This document shows, piece by piece, positions 1 to 5,811 of a stretch of DNA of 5,811 nucleotides. The notes under the pieces were generated by a model. That model was given only the letters and a program-made list of their open reading frames with translations. It was not told where the DNA came from and searched no databases. Source of the DNA: Patescibacteria group bacterium UBA5124. Lineage in GTDB: Bacteria > Patescibacteriota > Gracilibacteria > Absconditabacterales > Absconditicoccaceae. The translations under genes were made by a program, and so were the position numbers. Location of the stretch: the NCBI GenBank assembly GCA_002414185.1, contig DHYS01000010.1:1-5811 (forward strand), read 5' to 3'. The first letter of the stretch is position 1. The number at the start of each line of letters is the position of its first letter.

Positions 1-99
1 AAAAAAGTCAAGAATCAAATAACAAAAAAAGGTTAATTATTAGGATTATATTTCTTTTAGCAATATACTTAGAATGTATTAATTCTTAATTATATTCTC

Positions 100-2001
100 A
101 TGACAGATCCAGTAACACAAAGTACTACATCAACTACAAACACAGATGATGTAATAATAAATCTAGACTTAGAAAAAAATGAAACACCTACTCAAGATAT
201 ACCAGAAATATCTCTAGATTTTTCTAGTACCCCTACAGAAACAGAAAATACTCCAGTTGCTGAAGAAATTACAACTCCTGAATCTACAGAAAGTATTCCT
301 GAGATTTCTCTAGATATCTCATCAACTCCTGAAGAAACACCAGTTCCTGAATCTACAGAAAACATTCCTGAGATTTCTCTAGATATCTCATCAACTCCTG
401 AAGAAAGCATAGATACAAACACTACAGAAACTACTCCAGTTGCTGAAGAAACTACAACTCCTGAAATCTCTTTTGATACACCAACTGTTGAAGAAACACC
501 AGTTCCTGAATCTACAGAAAGTATTCCTGAGATTTCTCTAGATATCTCATCAACTCCTGAAGAAAGCACAGATACAAATACTACAGAAAATACTCCAGTT
601 GCTGAAGAAACTACAACTACAGAAACACAAACGCAAAATTCAGACAATCGATTAGATCAAGAAGATAAATTAGTTGAAGAAAACCTTCAATCTAGCCAAG
701 AAACTACAGAAAATACTCCAATTACTGAAGAACAACCACAAGCAAATATAGTAGATTTATTTGTTTCATCTGAAGAAACTCCAACTCCTGAAACTACAGA
801 AACTTCTCCAGTTACTGAAGATACTTCTATTTCTGAAGAAACTACAACTCCACAAATCGAAGATACACAAACTGAAGAGATTCAACAAACTAATGAAACA
901 CCAACTGTTGAAGAAAATACACAACCACAAGAAGAATCTACAACAACACAAGATACTTCAAATTTACAAAAAGATCAACAAATCATTTCTCAGATTCAAT
1001 CTATTGCACAATCAGGAACCACTTCTCAAGCCACACAAGAAACTACTCAACCACAAGCATCAGGAATAAACCTAGACGATATTTTAGGATGACCTGCTCC
1101 AGTTGCACAAACTTCTGCACCAGAAGTCACTCCAACACTCCAAACAAATCCTATTACCAACCAACCATTACCTCCACAAACAATTCTTCCTGCTTTCACA
1201 CAAGCAAATAACTATACAACACTACCTACTGCAAACATACAACAAACTCAACAACCAATAGCAAATCCAGCTAAAAACAAAAAACTTTTTATCAATTTAG
1301 CTATAGGAATAGGAGCTTTTGTAATATTTGGATTTATATTCAAAACAATGTACCCTATTCAATACCAACAACTTATAGGAAAATCTACAACACCTATCAT
1401 CACAGATACAAATACTCCTCCAACAGACACAGAAACATCTGACACCTCTGAAAGTGGAGATACAATACAAACAGATACTACAAATGATGGATTATTTGCA
1501 AATGCTTCCACAGATCAAACACATGGATCTGCCCTTGAAGAAACAACTGATTTCAATGCGTTTGAAGATCTCAATGAAGTAATAGATACTGGTTTCGACG
1601 AAGAAGCAACAAAAACAAAACTTCAAGAATATATTTCTCAAGGAAAAAAACTTCGAGTAATAGCCCAAAAATCTAATGATACAGAGAGTAAAAAATATAG
1701 TTTATTTTTATGGAAAAAAGCAACAACATTGCTCGATGAGATTGAAAATGGAACAGAAATCAATACTGATGATATCAATCAACAGATGGCTCAATTTTCA
1801 GAATATTTAAACAAACTAACAAGCAATGAAGAAACTCCAGTTCCAGAAACAAAACCAGAACCTACACCAACACCAGAAGAATTTTTCTGAACAAATTGAA
1901 CAGAAACCACAGATCAACAAAAACCGCAAGATATCACTACAGAAACAATCTCATGAGAACAAGAATCAGCTTTTGCAGAACAACCAGAACAATTTAACTA
2001 A
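100..2001 (+). CDS. Thr/Glu/Pro-rich repeat protein with a single transmembrane helix (unknown function)
   Basis: I do not recognise a family. Read with UGA as Gly, the frame runs 633 codons from ATG 100 to TAA 1999-2001, with in-frame TGAs at 1090, 1888, 1897 and 1954. Residues 1 to about 390 are low complexity, dominated by Thr, Glu, Pro, Ser and Gln, without cysteine, and carry near-identical blocks containing PEISLDISSTPEE. A Lys-rich stretch (KNKK) precedes one hydrophobic helix at about residues 396-414, so the positive-inside rule suggests N-terminus in the cytoplasm and C-terminus outside. After a Thr/Asp-rich linker, residues about 484-578 look helical and ordered, followed by another Pro/Glu/Thr tail. 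There is no signal peptide or sorting motif. No Shine-Dalgarno sequence precedes the ATG. Its 3' end overlaps the recombinase gene, suggesting co-transcription. It could be a cell-surface or envelope-spacer protein, but that is inference from composition only. Confidence 0.8.
277..618 (+). repeat. In-frame direct repeats inside the Thr/Glu-rich gene
   Basis: A 60-base unit occurs at 277-336, 346-405 and 505-564. The first and third copies are identical and the second differs at two bases. The second and third copies belong to a longer duplication, 331-459 against 490-618 (offset 159 bases), with five mismatches over 129 bases. All offsets (69 and 159 bases) are multiples of three, so copy-number change would keep the reading frame. 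The units encode PESTE-(S/N)-IPEISLDISSTPEE. Near-identity at the DNA level, not only at the protein level, points to recent duplication or ongoing homogenisation. Confidence 0.9.
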
Positions 2002-2869
2002 TCTCTTAGACAAATATATTTTCTATCTCAAATACGAAAAAAACGTAAGTCCAAAAACTATAGAATGATATACACTCTGGCTAAACAGATTGATAGATTT
2101 TTTAGGAGATATAGATATTTCAGATCTCAATCGCATGCAAGTATTAAATTTTAGAATGGCTCTGCATCAACAAGGATTACATATCAAAACAATCAACTAT
2201 CATATAGTTGCTATTCGTGCATTTCTCAAATTTTTACTAAAAAACGATATAGACTGTCTTAGTCCAGACAAATTAGAACTAGCTAAAGTACCACCTAGAG
2301 AAGTAAATTATCTCTGAGAAGAAGAAGTTGAAAAAATACTTCAAGCCCCAATAACATATCCAGCAAACAATCCTCTTAAACAAGCAAGAGACGAAGCAAT
2401 TCTAAATATGCTCTATGGAACAGGACTAAGAGTATCCGAACTTATAAGTCTAAAAATTACAGACATCAAAATAGAATCAAACCAATTTACTGTTATTGGA
2501 AAATGATCCAAAATGAGAGCGGTATTTACTACCAAACAAGCAAGAGAAAAACTCGAACACTACCTCAATATGAGAACAGACAATTCTCCATACATCTTTG
2601 TAAATCTTTCAGTAAACGGTATTGGAGATCATCTCAGTAGAAACAGTATAGAAGAAGTGGTAAGAACATACGCAAAACTAGCTTGAATCAACAAAAAAGT
2701 TACTCCGCACACTCTTAGACATAGCTTTGCTACTTCTCTCATCAAAAAATGAGCAGATATTAGAGCGGTACAAACACTCCTCTGACATGCTTCTATTACC
2801 ACAACACAGATCTATACGCATATTGATGACAAACACCTCAGACAAGTCCACGATCTCCTTGAATCTTAA
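1973..2869 (+). CDS. XerC/XerD-family tyrosine recombinase
   Basis: Site-specific recombinase of the Xer type, expected to act at dif to resolve chromosome dimers. Read with UGA as Gly the protein is 298 aa, the normal Xer length. It has an N-terminal SAM-like core-binding domain (about residues 8-110, with a VSPKTIEGY-like helix) and a C-terminal catalytic domain. All catalytic residues are visible: R153 (GTGLRVSEL), K177 (VIGKGSK), H246 and R249 (HTLRH), H272 (LLGH) and nucleophile Y281 (QIYTH), closely matching the spacing in E. coli XerD. In-frame TGAs lie at 2066, 2315, 2504, 2684, 2750 and 2783, giving 6 of 13 glycines. The start is the TTG at 1973, chosen because it gives family length and a 29-base overlap. 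The ATG at 1826 would overlap the upstream gene by 176 bases and add a low-complexity extension. I cannot separate XerC, XerD or a mobile-element integrase from sequence alone; full-length housekeeping form is likeliest. Confidence 0.92.
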
Positions 2870-2897
2870 TAAAGGATTCTTAAAACAAAAAAATACT

Positions 2898-2982
2898 ATG
2901 TCATTCCGGCTTTGTCAGCTGGGGCCGGAATCTATTTAATTTAACTAGATTTCGGCTCCAAAACATGAGGCCGAAATGACAT
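2898..2982. repeat. Nested palindrome: two REP-like hairpins in inverted orientation
   Basis: Two arms, 2898-2934 and 2946-2982, are inverted copies of each other (27 of 37 positions identical), with ends ATGTCATT and AATGACAT. Each arm is itself a hairpin: ATTCCGGC 2903-2910 pairs with GCCGGAAT 2924-2931, and ATTTCGGC 2949-2956 pairs with GCCGAAAT 2970-2977. The stem difference between the arms is compensatory: the C-G pair at 2906/2928 is a T-A pair in the other copy. The GC-rich stems stand out in this AT-rich DNA. The form resembles dispersed REP-type palindromes of other bacteria. It sits between the recombinase stop and the next gene and might also act as a transcript end or mRNA-stabilising structure. 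There is no long T-run, so it is not a classical terminator. Confidence 0.8.
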
Positions 2983-3021
2983 TAACCAAAGATATATTTA
3001 TTATTTATCTCTAATATACCA

Positions 3022-3639
3022 ATGAAACTCGAAGCACTTCTCCAAAAATACGACACCATTATCCAAGAAGAAATCAATATCAAAGAAATAGACAATTTAG
3101 ATAGCAGTATCAAAGTAAATAAAGTTTTTAAACCTATTGGATCTAAACTTTCTAGTAAATTTGGTAAAGATACAGGAAAAGTAATCCAATTTGGTAAACA
3201 AGGAAACATCAAACAAGGAGAAAACAATCAGGTTATAGTTTTCGATGACCAATGAAATGAACGATCTCTAGACGCTTGAGAGTATGAAATTGCATATGAA
3301 GGATTAGAAGGAGATAATATTGCTATCGACAATGAAATTATTGCAAAACTAGATCTTACTATGACTCCAGAACTCATCAAAGAATGAGTAGCTCGTGAAA
3401 TTTCTAGATTTCTCAATCAAATGAGAAAAGATGCTAAATACAATGTAGATGACAAAGTACACTTAGCATATCAAACAGAAAGTACCTACCTTATAGAAAT
3501 AATGACAGAGTTTTGATCATTTTTTGAAGACGAAGCTCTTATCAAAGAAATATCTCATAATACGAGAACTCCTTCTGGAGATATTTTAGCAGAATTCACT
3601 TCTGACGAACAAATGATTCTTTTTGCTCTCAAAAGATAA
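3022..3639 (+). CDS. Free-standing isoleucyl-tRNA synthetase C-terminal-domain-like protein
   Basis: This 205-aa protein resembles only the extreme C-terminal part of long-form IleRS, the region after the catalytic and editing domains. The match is from family memory: an early IIQEEINIKEI segment, then FKPIGSKLSSKFGKD (in IleRS roughly KPNFKxLGPRFGK), then about residues 109-138 LDLTMTPELIKEG followed by VAREISRFLNQMRKDA, the conserved TPEL-x-x-EG-x-ARE-x-x-R-x-x-x-x-x-RK signature. No HIGH, KMSKS, editing domain or zinc site is present. It is not the visible end of a longer gene, because an in-frame TAA lies at 2983-2985 and ATG 3022 is the first start after it. UGA-Gly codons are at 3253, 3277, 3385 and 3514 (Gly78, 86, 122, 165), with Gly122 at the conserved EG-x-ARE position. 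Alternatives are a split IleRS acting in trans, or an expressed remnant of a broken ileS. recX follows after 22 bases, probably in the same transcript. Confidence 0.8.
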
Positions 3640-3661
3640 TTTTCACTTCTAACAATACACT

Positions 3662-4102
3662 ATGGCTACACCACTTTGTTTAGATTATGCTCTTCACTAT
3701 ATTTCTCGTTTTCCAAAAACAGAAAGAGAACTCAAAATCCAACTCCTTCAAAAAGGATATCTTTCTGCCGACGTAGAAAATGCTATGGAATTTCTCAAAA
3801 CAAAATGATTTATAGATGATAGAAAATTTGCAGAAAGTTATTTCAGAAGTGAATGTACTAACAAAGGAAAACCATTAATTCGTATCATAGCAAAACTTCA
3901 AGAAAAAGGCGTTGATAAACATATTATTCACGATGTTATCAAAGAATCAGAAGAAGATATCTATGAATGAATCCAAGAAAAGATCAAAAAAGAAATAGTG
4001 ACATACAAAAAAAGAGGAGAAGAAGGATTCGATATCATCCAAAAACTTATGAGAAAGGGTTATAAATTAGGAGATATCAAAAAAGTTATAGAAAATAAAT
4101 AA
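3662..4102 (+). CDS. recX: RecX-family regulator of RecA
   Basis: RecX binds RecA filaments in the cytoplasm and limits recombination activity. With UGA as Gly the frame from ATG 3662 to TAA 4100-4102 encodes 146 aa, a usual RecX length. The first helical repeat shows LDYALHYISRFPKTERELKI and then LLQKGYLSADVENAMEFLK, followed by the hallmark KGFIDDRKFAESYFRSE at about residues 48-64. A central block GKPLIRIIAKLQEKGVDKHI and a final repeat with KLMRKGYKLGDIKKVIEN match the three-repeat RecX architecture. TGA codons at 3806 (Gly49, inside the hallmark motif) and 3968 (Gly103) would truncate it under the standard code. No recA is in the window. The gene follows the IleRS-tail gene by 22 bases with no Shine-Dalgarno sequence, so the two are probably co-transcribed. 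Confidence 0.9.
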
Positions 4103-4106
4103 ACTA

Positions 4107-4134
4107 TTGATACTATTTTTAAAATGGGTATAGT
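4107..4134 (+). promoter_or_regulatory. Candidate sigma-70-type promoter for the 102-aa protein gene
   Basis: TTGATA (4107-4112) and TATAGT (4129-4134) are separated by 16 bases, in the short gap after recX, and lie about 33 bases before the ATG at 4168. Both hexamers are near the bacterial consensus, but AT-rich DNA produces such matches by chance. It would make the small gene independently transcribed, ending at the hairpin at 4495-4523. Confidence 0.45.
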
Positions 4135-4167
4135 TTTTGGACTAACAAAAATTAATAAAACAAATGT

Positions 4168-4476
4168 ATGAAAAAAAATTTAGATTTTTTGCTTGTTGGA
4201 AATGATGGTTCCACTGCAACAGTATCCGTAAAAGTTTCTCAAAAAATTATGAGAAAAATAGCCAAAGAATGTCCAAAATGCACCAAAATTGCATTTATAA
4301 CAAACAAGGTTATTGAAAACGGCAAAACATATATTGCTGATATTTGCACTTTCTTTGGTCCTGAATTCATTTCTATCAAAAACAGAAATGATTCTTTACG
4401 ATTTATTCTCAATGTGCCTTTAGGAGAAGCTAATTATGATCATTTTTACGAATGCATGAACACATCAGCCGCTTAA
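4168..4476 (+). CDS. Hypothetical 102-aa protein with four cysteines
   Basis: I do not recognise this protein. ATG 4168 to TAA 4474-4476 gives 102 aa with no in-frame TGA, so it reads the same in either code. It begins MKKNLDFLLVGNDGSTATVSV, a beta-strand-like N-terminus without a convincing signal peptide. It then has C35-P-K-C38, C60 (DICTFF) and C96 (YEC), plus H92. Four cysteines could bind a metal such as zinc, but only the first pair has classic CxxC spacing, so that is speculative. Its five glycines use GGA, GGT and GGC and never TGA, unlike every other gene here, though five codons are too few to prove foreign origin. It has its own candidate promoter and a terminator directly after it, so it is probably a monocistronic unit. 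An overlapping ATG at 4164 is in another frame and soon hits a stop. Confidence 0.75.
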   Translation: MKKNLDFLLVGNDGSTATVSVKVSQKIMRKIAKECPKCTKIAFITNKVIENGKTYIADICTFFGPEFISIKNRNDSLRFILNVPLGEANYDHFYECMNTSAA

Positions 4477-4494
4477 AATTTATAAAAAAACATT

Positions 4495-4523
4495 AAAGCT
4501 ACCAGTTTATAGGTAGCTTTTTT
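4495..4523 (+). terminator. Rho-independent terminator after the 102-aa protein gene
   Basis: AAAGCTACC (4495-4503) pairs perfectly with GGTAGCTTT (4512-4520) around an eight-base loop, and the stem runs into six T residues (4518-4523). It begins 19 bases after the TAA at 4476. This is the only textbook intrinsic terminator in the window and separates the small gene from the ribonucleotide reductase gene. Confidence 0.92.
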
Positions 4524-4596
4524 CTTATCAAAAAATTTTTCTGATTTTTCCCTTGAAGTACAGCTCCATTTTCCTATACAGACACATCTTATTTTC

Positions 4597-4623
4597 TTTA
4601 CAACACAAGATATAGGATAAAAT
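4597..4623 (+). promoter_or_regulatory. Possible nrdA promoter
   Basis: TTTACA (4597-4602) and TAAAAT (4618-4623) are 15 bases apart, shorter than the optimal 17, so support is weak. The placement is suggestive because the first NrdR-like box lies between and over these elements, where a bound repressor would block RNA polymerase. The upstream stretch 4524-4596 shows no other structure. Confidence 0.35.
4603..4618 (+). promoter_or_regulatory. NrdR-box-like operator, distal copy
   Basis: ACACAAGATATAGGAT matches the published NrdR-box pattern acaCwAtATaTwGtgt at 13 of 16 positions by eye. NrdR is the ATP/dATP-sensing zinc-finger and ATP-cone repressor of ribonucleotide reductase genes. This copy is weaker than the proximal one, but its position 32 bases upstream of it, with a 16-base gap, is the usual tandem arrangement. 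Confidence 0.6.
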
Positions 4624-4634
4624 ACTACAACAAA

Positions 4635-4650
4635 ACACTATATATTGTAT
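4635..4650 (+). promoter_or_regulatory. NrdR-box-like operator, proximal copy
   Basis: ACACTATATATTGTAT matches the NrdR-box pattern acaCwAtATaTwGtgt at 15 of 16 positions, missing only the G at position 15. It sits 24 bases before the nrdA ATG at 4675, where repression of ribonucleotide reductase would be expected. The site is AT-rich like its surroundings, but the flanking ACAC and GT are what set the motif apart. Confidence 0.75.
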
Positions 4651-4674
4651 TTATTTCATAAAGATATTTTTTTA

Positions 4675-5811
4675 ATGACAATTCAATTTATTAGAGACAG
4701 AGAAGGTGATATGGTTGATTTTGATCTCAATCGTATTAAAATTGCTATCACAAAAGCATATGAAGCCACAGGTATTTCTGATGTATCAGATATTCCAGCT
4801 ATCGTAGATGCTATTTATCTTCACCTTGAAGAACACGAAAAAACATTAGCAGAATCTGATTTACTTCATGTAGATCACATCCAAGACATTGTAGAAAAAA
4901 ACTTAATGCAAGCTGGAAAATACAATGTAGCCAAAGAATATATTCTTTATCGTAAAAAACATGATGATATCAGACAAGAAGCACATGAAGAAGAACTCAA
5001 AAAATTAGAAACACATCAGCTTCACGTTACCAAAAACAATGGAAACAAAGAAGAATTCTCTCGAGATAAAATTCATACAACATACAAACAAATAGCAAAA
5101 GAATTTGCTGAAGTTTGTCCTTTTTCTGAGCTCCAAGAAGAACTCAAAAAATATCTTATTGATAATATCAAAACCACTGACATCACCAACCTTATCATCA
5201 AAGCAGCTATCAACCTTATATCACTTCAAAACACCAATCGACAATACATTGCATGAAGATTTGCCATGATAGATATGTACAAACAAGCTTGTAGAAATAG
5301 AAACATTTCTATAGATCAGATCTATACTCCAGAAACATATCTTCAACACATCACAAATTATCTACAAAAATGAATCTATTATAAAGATTTTTTCACCTAT
5401 TATACTGAAGAAGACATCAAAAAAGCTGGACAACATCTGAGTAAAACTACAGACATGGAATACAATTATACAACCACGCTTATGCTCAAAAAACGTTATC
5501 TTCTCAATCCAAACAAAATAATTCACGAACTTCCTCAAGAAATGTACATGACTATAGGATTATTTCTAGCAATTCCTGAGCCACAAGAAAAGAGATTAGA
5601 AATAGCGCTAAAAATATATGAATATTGTTCTACCCAAAAAATATCTCTACCAACACCAACATTGATGAACGCTAGAACCAATTTCCAACAACTCTCTAGT
5701 TGTTTCAAACTCAATCTTGATGACGATCTAAGATCAATCTATCACAACATCGAAAACATGGCTCAAATCTCAAAATTCGGAGGAGGAATAGGAACATATC
5801 TCGGAAACATT
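4675..5811 (+). CDS. nrdA: Ribonucleotide reductase large (alpha) subunit, N-terminal 379 residues, cut by window end
   Basis: Reduces ribonucleotides to deoxyribonucleotides. Residues about 3-95 form a first ATP-cone (FIRDREGDMVDFDLNRIKIA onward). Residues about 117-200 form a second, like the single cone of E. coli NrdA (VTKNNGNKEEFSRDKIH, then IKTTDITNLIIKAAINLI). The start of the catalytic barrel follows: YTEEDIKKAGQHL, KISLPTPTLMNARTNF, then QQLSSCFKL, with C343 equivalent to the redox-active Cys225 of E. coli. The visible end, KFGGGIGTYLGNI, matches the GGIG segment of the family. Active-site Cys439/Glu441/Cys462 equivalents lie beyond the window. TGA codons at 5254 (Gly194) and 5371 are read as Gly. 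ATG 4675 was chosen over an in-frame TTG at 4645, which lies inside the operator. Class I is favoured by similarity to E. coli NrdA; a cobalamin-dependent class II enzyme cannot be fully excluded without the C-terminus or an adjacent nrdB. Confidence 0.88.

Noticed and set aside
54..82. Promoter before the first gene (TATTAA at 77-82)
   Set aside because: No acceptable -35 hexamer at proper distance; in such AT-rich sequence the match is not informative.
277..618. CRISPR array
   Set aside because: The repeats are in-frame coding units with unequal spacing and no unique, evenly sized spacers.
192..647. Open frame of 151 codons on the minus strand opposite the Thr/Glu-rich repeats
   Set aside because: It is an antisense shadow of the repeats: Val/Ser-rich, repeating with the same period, and it ends where the repeats end. 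The plus-strand frame continues into a transmembrane protein.
761..1069. Open plus-strand frame rich in Leu, Lys and Gln
   Set aside because: Out-of-frame reading of the Glu/Thr/Gln codons of the large gene, with no domain and no independent start signal.
1826..2068. ATG 1826 as start of the recombinase
   Set aside because: It would overlap the upstream gene by 176 bases and add about 49 low-complexity residues that Xer proteins lack. TTG 1973 gives the expected 298 aa.
2066..2785. UGA as selenocysteine or tryptophan
   Set aside because: There are too many UGAs, no SECIS-like context is needed, and the aligned positions call for glycine (LLGH, GKG, EG-x-ARE).
2727..3416. Small open frames on both strands around the intergenic palindrome and the IleRS-tail gene (for example 2727-2939 plus, 2982-3227 minus, 3228-3416 minus)
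   Set aside because: They are shadows of the Xer and IleRS-tail genes in other frames, or cross the palindrome, and show no recognisable protein features.
4645..4674. Upstream TTG 4645 as the start of nrdA
   Set aside because: It lies within the proximal NrdR-like box and adds ten residues outside the ATP-cone. ATG 4675 starts directly at the cone.
1090..5373. Multiple pseudogenes caused by nonsense mutations or sequencing errors
   Set aside because: Every interruption is TGA, never TAA or TAG, frames are kept on both sides, and the positions fit glycine in conserved motifs. Recoding explains all of them.

Overview
The window reads as a genome fragment from a candidate-phyla (CPR/Patescibacteria) bacterium that translates UGA as glycine (genetic code 25), i.e. 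the Absconditabacteria (SR1)/Gracilibacteria group. With the standard code most genes look shattered. Reading TGA as Gly gives six continuous plus-strand genes containing 18 in-frame TGAs. Several of these fall at glycines that are near-invariant in their families, such as the Gly of the LGH motif and of the GKG motif in the Xer recombinase, and the EG-x-ARE glycine of the IleRS tail. All five visible stops are TAA. The DNA is AT-rich and A-rich on the coding strand, and no start has a clear Shine-Dalgarno sequence.

Layout, all on the plus strand: (1) 100-2001, a 633-aa Thr/Glu/Pro-rich repeat protein with one transmembrane helix; (2) 1973-2869, a complete XerC/XerD-type tyrosine recombinase overlapping it by 29 bases; (3) 2870-3021, an intergenic region holding an 85-bp nested palindrome made of two inverted REP-like hairpins; (4) 3022-3639, a free-standing 205-aa protein that looks like only the C-terminal part of isoleucyl-tRNA synthetase; (5) 3662-4102, RecX; (6) 4168-4476, an unrecognised 102-aa four-cysteine protein with its own candidate promoter and a strong rho-independent terminator at 4495-4523; (7) 4675 to the window end, the N-terminal 379 residues of a class I-type ribonucleotide reductase large subunit (NrdA) with two ATP-cones, preceded by two NrdR-box-like operators.

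Functionally the window is mostly chromosome maintenance and DNA metabolism: Xer for chromosome dimer resolution, RecX for RecA control, and NrdA for dNTP supply. The IleRS-tail protein and the two unrecognised proteins are the less ordinary items. I see no transposase, CRISPR array, rRNA or tRNA. The most notable points are the pervasive UGA-Gly recoding, the detached IleRS C-terminal domain, the paired NrdR boxes and the nested palindrome.
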